This document shows, piece after piece, positions 35,379 to 43,240 of a DNA stretch of 64,000 nucleotides (position 1 is the stretch's first letter; each line of letters begins with the position of its first letter). The position numbers were made by a program, and so were the translations under genes. The stretch comes from Methylobacterium durans (GTDB taxonomy: Bacteria; Pseudomonadota; Alphaproteobacteria; Rhizobiales; Beijerinckiaceae), in the NCBI RefSeq assembly GCF_003173715.1, contig NZ_CP029550.1, positions 5,782,001 through 5,846,000 of the forward strand, read 5' to 3'. The notes beneath the pieces are model-generated. The model saw only the letters and a list, made by a program, of their open reading frames with translations, did not search any database and was not told where the DNA came from.

Positions 35379-35639
35379 TCAGTTGTGCGAGTGGTGATGC
35401 AGCATCTCGGAATCGTCGGCGAAGGGCCCCGGCGCGGGAGCGGCCCGGACCGGCTTGGCCGGCCGCGCCGGCTGCACCGCGCGGCCGCCGTCGCCGCCGT
35501 AGATCGTGTAGCGGGGCGTGACCCCGTTCAGCGTCACCGCGGCGCCCTGGCCTTCGGGGTGCAGGATCGACTGGGTCCAGGCCTGGGCCGAGGACGCGAC
35601 GGCGAGAAGGACGGTGCCGGCGAGAAGAAGGCTGCGCAT
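35379..35639 (-). CDS. Small secreted protein (86 aa) with C-terminal His cluster
   Basis: ATG 35639, AGGAGA 7 nt upstream. A Sec signal peptide of ~20 residues ends in SSAQA. The mature part has LHPEGQGAAVTLNGVTPRYTIYGG, a Pro/Ala/Lys-rich linker and the end SEMLHHHSHN, whose four His could bind metal. Family not recognised, but compact and well formed. Confidence 0.65.
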   Translation of the reverse strand: MRSLLLAGTVLLAVASSAQAWTQSILHPEGQGAAVTLNGVTPRYTIYGGDGGRAVQPARPAKPVRAAPAPGPFADDSEMLHHHSHN

Positions 35640-35740
35640 GATCGTGATCTCCTGGTGAGGGAAGCCCGGACAGTCCGTCCTGCTTCCGGATCCGATCATC
35701 GGCGGGGGGCAGCCGAAAGGATAATGCCGTTCGGGCATCG

Positions 35741-36949
35741 TCACGATGCCCGCGGGTCGGGCGGTCCCGCCTGCCGGGCCGCGCGGACCTTGGCGCGCGT
35801 CTCGGCCCGCATCCTGGCGATCCGGGCGCGGGCCCGCTCCAGGGCGGCGGCCAGCGGGAAGAGCGGGTCGCCGCCCGGCGCCTCGATGAGGTGGTGGGCG
35901 AGGCGCGCGCGCCCGGTCCAGAACATCTCGGCGAGCTCGGTGCCGGGCGCGGCGCAGGAATCGACCCGCAGGATGGACGGATCGGCGAGCCAGTCCCGGC
36001 TCAGCCGATGGACGAGCTGGACCCCCGGCGAGTGACGCGCCGTCCCCTCGTCGTGGGCGATCTTGAGGAACCACAGGTCGGCGCCGGTCCGGGGCAGGAT
36101 CGCGGCGGCGAGCGTCTGCCCGCCGAGCCGCAGCCGGTCGATGCGCAGGCGCCCCTCCGCCCCGAGCGCCGCCGTCATCGCGCGCAGGAATGCGGCCTCC
36201 TGCGGCCGGCAGGCGATGGCGGTGCCCATCCGCCCCTTCCAGCCCGCTGCCTCGAGGGCGATGAAATCCTCGAGCGCCGCGGCCAGCGCCGCGGGCTCGT
36301 CCGCGGTGTCGAGGCGCAGGGCCTCCCCGCCGGCCTCCAGCGCCTCTCCGGCGGCGCGCAGCTTACGGCGGCGGCGGGCGGAGAGATGCGCGAGGGCGGC
36401 GCCCCGCGCCTCGGGGCCGAGCCCGTCGAGCGCGAGCCGCGCGCGGGCATGCGCCCAGACGCGCGTCTCGCGGGCCCCGCTCGCCGCCCGCTCGGCGCGC
36501 AGAAGCTCGGCGAAGGGGCCCTCCGTCGGCAGGTAGGGCATCAGCAGGCGGGGGCTCAGGGCGAGGGCCCGGGGCGCGGCGAGGAGAGCGGCGAGCGCGC
36601 GGGCGGGCTCCCGCGCGTCGAGGAGCGGCACGCCGAGCACGCCGTGGTCGTGCATCCAGCCGGCCAGAACCGGCAGGGGCAGGCCCCAGCGGGCACGCGC
36701 CCGCCGGAACGGCCAGAGCGCGAGGAGCCGGGCGCCCGGCATCTCCGGGGCCCGGTCCGCGACGAGGAGGAGATCGACGCCCGCGCCGTAGGCCGGCGCG
36801 GCCGCGAGCGCGTAGCCCGCCTCGTAGAACGGGTTCGCGAGGAAGGGGGCCTCCCCGAGGGCGCGCCAGGCGGGCCGGAACCCGGGAGCCGGCCCGAGCG
36901 GGCGGAGGGCGGCGACGAGGCCGCCGGGCAGGGCCGCGTCGCGGATCAT
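35741..36949 (-). CDS. GNAT/CelD-like acetyltransferase (BioF2/FemAB fold)
   Basis: 402 aa from ATG 36949, which overlaps the flippase TGA (ATGA). FemAB/CelD-type double GNAT domain: N-terminal half with FLANPFYEAGYALAAAP (the common 'F-x-S-P-x-F' substitute) and a C-terminal acyltransferase core LRIDRLRLGGQTLAAAILPRTGADLWFLKIAHDE with the conserved K-x-x-x-D-E. Ends in a basic helix. Members act in cell-envelope or exopolysaccharide decoration; the coupled flippase gene supports a polysaccharide role. Confidence 0.75.
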   Translation of the reverse strand: MIRDAALPGGLVAALRPLGPAPGFRPAWRALGEAPFLANPFYEAGYALAAAPAYGAGVDLLLVADRAPEMPGARLLALWPFRRARARWGLPLPVLAGWMHDHGVLGVPLLDAREPARALAALLAAPRALALSPRLLMPYLPTEGPFAELLRAERAASGARETRVWAHARARLALDGLGPEARGAALAHLSARRRRKLRAAGEALEAGGEALRLDTADEPAALAAALEDFIALEAAGWKGRMGTAIACRPQEAAFLRAMTAALGAEGRLRIDRLRLGGQTLAAAILPRTGADLWFLKIAHDEGTARHSPGVQLVHRLSRDWLADPSILRVDSCAAPGTELAEMFWTGRARLAHHLIEAPGGDPLFPLAAALERARARIARMRAETRAKVRAARQAGPPDPRAS

Positions 36950-38371
36950 CGGGCGGCCCGGCGGCGGGCCACGAGATCGGCGAGGCCGACGACGTTGAAG
37001 CGCCACGCGGCGGCGAGGAAGCCCGCGGCCAGGATCGCGAGGCCGGCGAGCCGCGCCGGGGCGCCCTGCCCGCCGGGCAGGAGGCCGATCCCGAGGATCG
37101 CGGCCCAGGCGAGGAGGGCGAGGGCGAGGATGCCGCCGATGTCGCCCGCCGGCACCGGCATGCGGAAGGTCTCGGGCCCGCGCCGCCCGCCGACCACGAA
37201 GACGAGGCAGGCGATGGCCTGGCCCGCCGCGAAGGCGAGGGCCGCGCCGAGCGCGCCGAGGCGCGGGATCAGCAGCCAGGAGAGGCCCCCGACGGTGGCG
37301 AGCAGCGCGGCCGAGGCGACGGCGTCGAGGTGGCTCGTGCGGGTGAAGTAGATGACCTGCCCGAAATAATAGGCGCGCACCATCAGGAGGATGCTCGCCG
37401 CGAGCAGGATCGGCGCCAGCGCCAGCGCCTGCGCCCGGTAGCCGGGCCCGAGCAGCACCGCGACGAGGACGTCGTCGTAGGCGAGCACGAACACGGCGCC
37501 GAAGGCGCCGACGAGCGCCAGGGCGCGGGCGGCGTCCGCGAGCACCGCCTCGGCCGCGCCGAGCGCGCCCGCCCGTACCTCGCGCTTGGCGATCGAGACC
37601 AGCGCCAGCGCGATGCTCTCGCCGAACACGACGAAGCCCTGGCGCAGGAAGTCGGCGATGGCGCCGTAGGCGCCGAGCTCCTCCGGGCCGACGCTGCGGC
37701 CGACGATGATCCGGTCGATGGTCTGGGCGAGCGCCGCGAGCCCGAAGGACAGGACGAGGGGCCAGCCGTAGGAGAACAGGCGGCGCGCCTCGACGGCGCT
37801 CGCCCGGCCCGCGCAGGAGCGGCCCGATCGCCCGCAGGGCCGGCAGCGCCGCGAGCCCGTTGGCGAGCGCCACCGCGAGGACGAGGGCGAGCGGATCGCC
37901 CGTGCGCGCCAGCGCGAGGCTGCCGAGGACGAGAACCAGGACGGCGCGGGCGAGGATCGCCAGCGCCACCGCGCCCGCCGCGAGCCGGGTGCGGGCGATC
38001 TCGGTCGAGGCCTCGAACAGGGTCATGCCGACGACGGCCGCGACGGTCGCCGCCGCGACCGCGGGGCTCGCGAGCCCCGCCGCGACCGAGAGCGCGGCCG
38101 CCAGGGCCGCGAGCGCCAGCATGGCGGCGAGGAGCCGGCCCACCGTGCCGACCTGGGCTGGGGCCCGGGCCTCGTCGTAGCGGGCGAAGAACGCGAATTT
38201 CGGCCATTGGCAGGTGGCGCCGTAGAGCACGAGCGCCCAGGCCAGCACGAACAGGTAGCTGCCGTAGGTCTCCACCGGCGCGAGCCGCGTGAAGACCGCC
38301 ACCGCGCCCATGTTGAGGGCCGCCGCCGCGGCGCGCGCGCCGACGTAGATGAAGGTGTGGCGCGCGATCAT
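36946..38371 (-). pseudogene. Polysaccharide/O-antigen flippase (MATE/MVF superfamily), one-base frameshift
   Basis: Start ATG 38371 (MIARHTFIYVGARAAAAA); upstream in-frame ATGs in a short GSGMP repeat are alternatives. The N-terminal half (~190 residues, six helices) reads in one frame. At 37804-37813 a G/C run carries one base too many, and the chain resumes as FSYGWPLVLSFGLAALAQTID and continues to TGA 36946 (GVMF-type helices, IIVGRSVGPEELGAYGA). Removing one G restores a 474-aa, ~12-TM Wzx-like flippase moving lipid-linked oligosaccharide across the inner membrane. Could be real decay or sequence error. Confidence 0.75.
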
Positions 38372-38649
38372 CCCAGAACCCGGCATCCCCGAACCCGGCA
38401 TCCCGGAACCGGGATCGTCCCCCTCCCCCGATGCGTGCGGGTTCGGGCCGCCGTGCGGCCCGGCCGGATCCGGTTGCGGAGCCCGCGGCGGCCTCTGTAG
38501 CATGCCGGGGCGTGCCCGCGAGGCCCCCTGCCCCGCGCCGGGGCGGGGCTGTCTCAAGCTGGTGCGGGAGGCCGGCGCGGGCTGCATGGGAGGGCAGCGT
38601 CTGCAGGGGGCGTGCCCGGGCGCCCGGGCGGGGCGCCGTGGACCGGCGA
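38372..38649. other. Intergenic region between flippase and helicase promoter
   Basis: Begins with a 15-bp tandem repeat CCCGGCATCCC(C/G)GAA type (38376-38418) next to the flippase start; otherwise GC-rich with no supportable gene on either strand. Confidence 0.5.
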
Positions 38650-38678
38650 TTGACTTCGCAGCCGCACACAGCCATATC
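38650..38678 (+). promoter_or_regulatory. Candidate sigma-70-type promoter for the DEAD-box helicase
   Basis: TTGACT (38650-38655), 17-bp spacer, CATATC (38673-38678). This predicts a ~225-nt untranslated leader before the helicase start, as is common for cold-induced helicase genes. Prediction by eye only. Confidence 0.45.
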
Positions 38679-38908
38679 GCGGGTGCAGCGTCAGCGGCCG
38701 TATCGGATCCGCTTGAGAGGGCTGCGTGACGGACGGGGCGGCCGCGGCGACGCGCTCGAACGGTCCGGCCCCTCTCTTCATACGTGCATGCACCTGGGCT
38801 GCCCCATCACGCGGGCGGCCTCCTGCCAACGGATCGAACCTGCCGTCGACGGCAGCCGGGGCCGGCGCGAGCGCGCGGCCCGGGATCCGCTGCCCTGAAA
38901 GTTCCAGC

Positions 38909-40429
38909 TTGACCCAGTTCACCGATTTCGGCCTCGCCCAGCCCGTGCTGCGGGCGCTCGATGAGGCCGGCTACCAATCCCCCACGCCGATCCAGGCGCA
39001 GGCGATTCCGCCTGCCATGCAGGGCCGCGACCTCTGCGGCATCGCGCAGACCGGCACCGGCAAGACGGCGGCCTTCGCCCTGCCGATCCTGCACCGCCTC
39101 TCCCTCTCGGACCGCCGCGCCCCGCGCCGCGGCTGCCGGGTGCTGGTGCTCTCGCCGACCCGCGAGCTCGCCAACCAGATCGCCGAATCCTTCTCCGATT
39201 ACGGTCGCCACCTGCCCTACACGAACACGGTGGTGTTCGGCGGCGTCACCATCAGCCGCCAGGAGCGGGCGCTGGCGCCGGGCGTCGACATCCTCGTCGC
39301 CACGCCGGGCCGCCTGATCGACCTCGTCGACCGGCGCTCGCTGACGCTGGAGGGCGTCGAGATCCTCGTCCTCGACGAGGCCGACCAGATGCTCGACCTC
39401 GGCTTCATCCACGCCCTGAAGCGGATCGTGCGGATGCTGCCGGGCAAGCGCCAGAGCCTGTTCTTCTCGGCCACCATGCCGAAGAACATCGCGGGCCTCG
39501 CCGAGCAGTACCTGACCGACCCGGTCCAGGTCGCGGTGACGCCCGTCGCCACCACCGCCGAGCGCGTCGAGCAGCAGGTCATCTTCGCCCATACGGGCGC
39601 CAAGCAGGCGCTGCTCGCCCACATCCTGCGCGACCCGAAGATCGACCGGGTGCTCGTCTTCACGCGCACCAAGCACGGGGCCGACCGCGTCGTGCGCGGC
39701 CTCGACAAGGCCGGCATCGCGGGCGCGGCGATCCACGGCAACAAGTCCCAGCCCCAGCGCGAGCGGGCGCTCGCCGCCTTCCGCGACGGCTCCTGCCGGG
39801 TGCTGGTGGCCACCGACATCGCCGCCCGCGGCATCGACGTCGAGGGCGTCAGCCACGTCGTCAATTTCGACCTGCCGAACGTGCCGGAGAGCTACGTCCA
39901 CCGCATCGGCCGCACGGCGCGCGCCGGGGCCGACGGCCTCGCCATCTCCTTCTGCAACGACGAGGAGAAGGCGTATCTGCGCGACATCGAGCGCCTGACC
40001 CGCCAGAAGGTGCCGGTCGCGGGCTTCCCCGAGGGCTTCGTGCCCCCGACCCGCCAGGAGGCCGCCGAGATCGCCGCCTCCGAGGAGCGCCGTCCCGACC
40101 AGCGCGGTCCCCGGCCCGGCCAGCGCCAGGGCCAGCGTCCGCAGGGGCAGCAGCGGCCCCAGGGCCAGCGCCCGCAAGCCCAGCGGGGCGACCATCGCCC
40201 GGGCGGGCGCCCCGCCTTCGGCGGCCGGCCGCAGGAGGGCCGGAATCCGGACGCCCGCAACGAGCGCCGCGGCGAGCACCGGCCGAGCCAGGGCCGTCCG
40301 GAGCATCAGGCCCGGCCCGAGCGCGGCCCGGAGGGCCGTCCGCAGCGCCCCGGCAACCGGCCCCGCAACGGGGGCGGCGGCGGCGAGGGCCGCGCGATCG
40401 GCTGGCTGGAGCGCGCGCCTCGCTCCTGA
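38909..40429 (+). CDS. DEAD-box RNA helicase (RhlE-like)
   Basis: I chose TTG 38909 because the family opening (M)[16 protein letters not shown] starts exactly there; the ATG at 38726 adds non-conserved shadow sequence. 506 aa. Motifs in order: Q motif [11 protein letters not shown], motif [19 protein letters not shown], motif II DEAD (~156), SAT, then the second RecA lobe with [20 protein letters not shown] and [10 protein letters not shown]. From ~395 a Gln/Arg/Gly/Pro-rich tail ([15 protein letters not shown]), probably disordered and RNA-binding. Unwinds RNA in ribosome assembly or decay. Confidence 0.92.
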   Translation: MTQFTDFGLAQPVLRALDEAGYQSPTPIQAQAIPPAMQGRDLCGIAQTGTGKTAAFALPILHRLSLSDRRAPRRGCRVLVLSPTRELANQIAESFSDYGRHLPYTNTVVFGGVTISRQERALAPGVDILVATPGRLIDLVDRRSLTLEGVEILVLDEADQMLDLGFIHALKRIVRMLPGKRQSLFFSATMPKNIAGLAEQYLTDPVQVAVTPVATTAERVEQQVIFAHTGAKQALLAHILRDPKIDRVLVFTRTKHGADRVVRGLDKAGIAGAAIHGNKSQPQRERALAAFRDGSCRVLVATDIAARGIDVEGVSHVVNFDLPNVPESYVHRIGRTARAGADGLAISFCNDEEKAYLRDIERLTRQKVPVAGFPEGFVPPTRQEAAEIAASEERRPDQRGPRPGQRQGQRPQGQQRPQGQRPQAQRGDHRPGGRPAFGGRPQEGRNPDARNERRGEHRPSQGRPEHQARPERGPEGRPQRPGNRPRNGGGGGEGRAIGWLERAPRS

Positions 40430-40447
40430 GGCGACCGGCAGCCCCGA

Positions 40448-40555
40448 CCTCTCCCGTCCGGGAGGCCTGAGTCGGCGTGAACCGACCGGGTGATGGGTGC
40501 GACCTGTCCGGAAACCTCGCATCCCTTACTCTGTCCCTCTCCCGAACGGGAGGGA
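40448..40555 (+). repeat. REP-like element, copy B (3' of the helicase gene)
   Basis: Left hairpin CCTCTCCCGTCCGGGAGG (40448-40465), right hairpin CCCTCTCCCGAACGGGAGGG (40535-40554), internal ACCGGGTGATG. Begins 18 bp after the helicase stop. Arms are slightly decayed compared with copy A. Confidence 0.75.
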
Positions 40556-40603
40556 ACCCGCGCCCGATGTGTCGGCGTCGGGGCTGAGGGGGCCGGCGCC
40601 CCA

Positions 40604-40712
40604 CCTCTCCCGTTCGGGAGAGGTCGAGTGCGCGTGAGCGCACCGGGTGAGGGGCGCGACGTCGCCGGACACGGCGCCCCCCCACCCTGTCCCTCTCGGA
40701 ACGAGAAGGGAC
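40604..40712 (+). repeat. REP-like element, copy C
   Basis: Left hairpin CCTCTCCCGTTCGGGAGAGG (40604-40623), internal GCACCGGGTGAGG, right arm CCCTCTCGGAACGAGAAGGG (40691-40710) with mismatches. Tandem to copy B, same orientation, and 70 bp before the DUF1508 gene. Confidence 0.75.
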
Positions 40713-40781
40713 CCGTGCGCGCATATTGCCGAGCCTGCCCGGCGCACCATCTCCTCCGGCGGATCGACACGGGAGGAGCGG

Positions 40782-40967
40782 ATGCGCTTCGAACTCTACC
40801 GGGATGGCGTGGGCCGCTGGCGCTGGCGCCTGCGGGTGCAGAACGGCAACGTGATCGCGGATTCGGCGGAAGGGTACGCCCGCCGCGAGGATTGCGAGCA
40901 CGGGATCGCCCTCGTGAAGACGAGCGGCGGCGCCGCGACCGTCGACATGACGACGAAGATCGCCTGA
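40782..40967 (+). CDS. YegP-like DUF1508 protein
   Basis: 61 aa, ATG 40782 with GGAGGAG upstream. Single DUF1508 (UPF0339) unit: FELYRDGVGRWRWRLRVQNGNVIADSAEGYARREDC, whose 'F-x-x-Y-x-x-x-x-G-x-W-R-W-R-L...NG-x-I-x-x-S-x-x-Y' strands are diagnostic. Family function unknown, small cytoplasmic alpha/beta domain. One repeat here, two in E. coli YegP. Confidence 0.85.
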   Translation: MRFELYRDGVGRWRWRLRVQNGNVIADSAEGYARREDCEHGIALVKTSGGAATVDMTTKIA

Positions 40968-41139
40968 TCCCCCCGATTCACGCATCCGAAACCCTGCCCG
41001 CACGGGACCCGCGCGGCGCGATGTCCCGTGCGAAACGGTTCGGGCCGCTCGCGCGTTGGAAGCGACCGGGTTCTCGGGCAGCGTTCCCGGGCTCGAACCG
41101 GCCCGCCTGACCATCCGCCGATACCAAGGAGTTGTGAAC

Positions 41140-41427
41140 GTGCTGAGGAAATTCGTCCTGGCCGCCCTGCTGGCCCTAGGCTTCGCCGCCGCGGCCCCGC
41201 AGGGAGCCTCCGCCGCGCCCATCGGCCCGGCTCTCGCCCTGCCGAGCGAGGCGGCGCCCGCAATCGCGGAGAAGACGCAGTACTTCTATCGTCGTCCCTA
41301 TTACGGCCGCCGCTTCTACGGCCCCCGTCCCTATTACGGCCGTCGCTTCTACGGCCCGCGCCCCTATTATGGCCGCCGCTTCTACGGGCCGCGCCGCTTC
41401 TACGGCCCGCGCCGGTTCTATTACTGA
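41140..41427 (+). CDS. Secreted Tyr/Arg/Gly-rich repeat protein
   Basis: Start GTG 41140 (AAGGAG 8 nt upstream) rather than GTG 41134 (2 nt). Signal peptide LRKFVLAALLALGFAAAA...ASA. The mature C-terminal half consists of tandem units PYYGRRFYGPR repeated three times and ending RRFYGPRRFYY, coded by near-identical 42-bp repeats. Small cationic, aromatic secreted proteins of this kind occur widely in methylobacteria; role unknown, perhaps cell surface. A strong terminator follows. Confidence 0.75.
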   Translation: MLRKFVLAALLALGFAAAAPQGASAAPIGPALALPSEAAPAIAEKTQYFYRRPYYGRRFYGPRPYYGRRFYGPRPYYGRRFYGPRRFYGPRRFYY

Positions 41428-41473
41428 TCGCCGGTCCTGATCACTTGGAGCGCCCCCTCGGCGCGCCTGTCGA

Positions 41474-41505
41474 CCCGGCGGCTCCGCCCGAGCCGCCGGG
41501 TTTTT
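41474..41505 (+). terminator. Rho-independent terminator
   Basis: CCCGGCGGCT (41474-41483) pairs with AGCCGCCGGG (41491-41500), 7-nt loop, then TTTTT. Ends the Tyr/Arg-repeat gene. Just beyond, 41517-41570 has short tandem copies of TCCTTCATGGCCGG and TTTCCTGGCC. Confidence 0.9.
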
Positions 41506-41656
41506 CATGTTCGGTCCTTCATGGCCGGTCCTTCATGGCCGGTTTTCCTGGCCGGCTTTCCTGGCCCGCGCCGACGGCTGCCCGCGCTTCGATTTTTTGG
41601 TATCCTGCGGGCACGGGACGGCCGGCGTCAGATCGGGCCACCCGGGAGGAAGCCCG

Positions 41657-41842
41657 ATGAAAGACGCTGCGACCCGTGCGGCTCCGCCGGAGACCCCGCC
41701 CCCGCTCCTCAACCGGTTCGCGCCCGAGGCGCCTGCGTCCTCCCGGACCGAGCTCTGGCAGGTCGTCCCCCTCGAATGCGCCGTCTGCGCGCTGGCGGTA
41801 ATCGCCGCGGCGGGCCTGAAGCTTGCCGGATGGATGCCCTGA
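41657..41842 (+). CDS. Small tail-anchored hypothetical protein (61 aa)
   Basis: ATG 41657 with GGAGG 8 nt upstream. Pro-rich N-terminus (PPETPPPLLNRFAPE), then WQVVPLECAVCALAVIAAAGLKLAGW, a single C-terminal membrane helix. Lies 37 bp before the thioesterase gene and could share its transcript. Function unknown. Confidence 0.6.
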   Translation: MKDAATRAAPPETPPPLLNRFAPEAPASSRTELWQVVPLECAVCALAVIAAAGLKLAGWMP

Positions 41843-41879
41843 GAGGCAGGATGCGGCGACGGGGGAGGACGGGCCGGGC

Positions 41880-42335
41880 ATGGACGGGCTGACGAACGGG
41901 CGGAAGGCGGCGGAGCCCCGCGGCGACCTGACGGTGCGCACCATCGCGATGCCCGCCGACACCAACGCCAACGGCGACATCTTCGGGGGCTGGGTGCTCT
42001 CGCAGATGGACCAGGCGGGCGGCATCGCGGGCGTCGACCGGGCCCAGGGCCGCGTCGTCACCGTGGCGCTCGACGCGATGACCTTCATCCGCCCGGTGCG
42101 CGTCGGGGACGTGCTCTGCGTCTACACCCGGGTCGCGAGCGTCGGCCGCACCTCGATGAAGATCGAGGTCGAGGCCTGGGCGCGCCGCTTCTGCACACAG
42201 GTGCGCGAGAAGGTGACCGAGGCGACGCTGACCTTCGTCGCCATCGACGAGGCGGGCCGCCCCCGCCCGATCCCGCCCGACGCACCGGAGAGCCCCAGGG
42301 CCACACCCGGGCGCCAGGCGGAGGCCGCGGGCTGA
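41880..42335 (+). CDS. Acyl-CoA thioesterase, YciA-type hotdog
   Basis: 151 aa, ATG 41880. Hotdog domain with the YciA/BACH signature ADTNANGDIFGGWVLSQMDQAGG (catalytic Asp and the central helix), ALDAMTFIRPVRVGDVLCVYTRV and VTEATLTFVAID. It hydrolyses acyl-CoA to free acid and CoA in the cytoplasm; family members form hexamers. The C-terminal ~20 residues are a low-complexity tail. GGAGG is 11 nt upstream of the ATG. Confidence 0.9.
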   Translation: MDGLTNGRKAAEPRGDLTVRTIAMPADTNANGDIFGGWVLSQMDQAGGIAGVDRAQGRVVTVALDAMTFIRPVRVGDVLCVYTRVASVGRTSMKIEVEAWARRFCTQVREKVTEATLTFVAIDEAGRPRPIPPDAPESPRATPGRQAEAAG

Positions 42336-42482
42336 GGGCTGCCAGCCGCGGTTGTGATGCGCGGCGGATACACGCGCAGTGCGATATCGAGACGCCCGGG
42401 CAAGGGGCGGTTTCCATCGTAGAACGATTCACTTAGAACTTAGTCCGGCGAGGGCAGAATCGTCTCACCGGAGCGTTTTCGC

Positions 42483-43229
42483 ATGCACGTGCCGAGTTCG
42501 AGCAAGGTTTCCCAACCTCGCAAAGCGGACAAATTTCGGATACAAACCGGAAACAATCGCTCTGAACTGACCGTTGTTCGCGCAGATCGCTCCCTTCCTC
42601 CCGAACGTCTTGAGAGCACAGAGCTTTCCTCGGACCGCAACCTGACGCGGCACGCCCTTCAACCGCGTGAGAATCGCTGGGCCTGCCTCGGCCAGAAGCC
42701 CGTGATCGCGTGGTTCACCGGCCTGTCGGGGGCCGGCAAGTCGAGCATCGCGAGCGCCGTCGACCGGGCGCTGACCGCGCGGGGGCGCGCGACGATGGTG
42801 CTCGACGGGGACAATCTGCGGCTCGGCCTCAACCGCGACCTCGGCTTCAGCGCCGGCGACCGGGCCGAGAACATCCGCCGCGCCGCCGAGGCCGCGCGCC
42901 TGATGGCGGAGACGGGCCTGATCACGATCGTCTCGCTGATCTCCCCCTTCCGGGCCGAGCGCGAGGCGGCCCGCCAGATCGCGGGCGACGTCCCGTTCCT
43001 CGAGATCTTCATCGACACGCCGCTCGCGGTCTGCGAGGCGCGCGATCCGAAAGGGCTCTACGACCGGGCCCGGGCCGGCCGGATCCCCGACTTCACAGGC
43101 ATCTCCGCCCCCTACGAGGCGCCGGAGCGGCCCGACCTCGTGATCCCGACGCAGGATCGCGCGGTCGAGGATTCGGCGGCCCTGCTGATCCCGGAACTCC
43201 TGCGCCTCAGCGCCCTCGAACGCGCCTGA
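42483..43229 (+). CDS. cysC: Adenylylsulfate kinase
   Basis: 248 aa. APS + ATP gives PAPS. Walker A GLSGAGKSS at 80-88, preceded by NLTRHALQPRENRW...GQKPVIAWFT. DGDNLRLGLNRDLGFS is the APS-binding helix, and SLISPFRAEREAAR and DPKGLYDRARAGRI are further CysC hallmarks. The N-terminal ~65 residues extend beyond single-domain CysC (~200 aa) and are not CysN-like; they are polar and may be partly untranslated. No cysDN neighbour, so it may serve PAPS-dependent sulfation (e.g. sulfated glycans) rather than assimilation. Confidence 0.9.
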   Translation: MHVPSSSKVSQPRKADKFRIQTGNNRSELTVVRADRSLPPERLESTELSSDRNLTRHALQPRENRWACLGQKPVIAWFTGLSGAGKSSIASAVDRALTARGRATMVLDGDNLRLGLNRDLGFSAGDRAENIRRAAEAARLMAETGLITIVSLISPFRAEREAARQIAGDVPFLEIFIDTPLAVCEARDPKGLYDRARAGRIPDFTGISAPYEAPERPDLVIPTQDRAVEDSAALLIPELLRLSALERA

Positions 43230-43240
43230 CGGCGCGGGCC

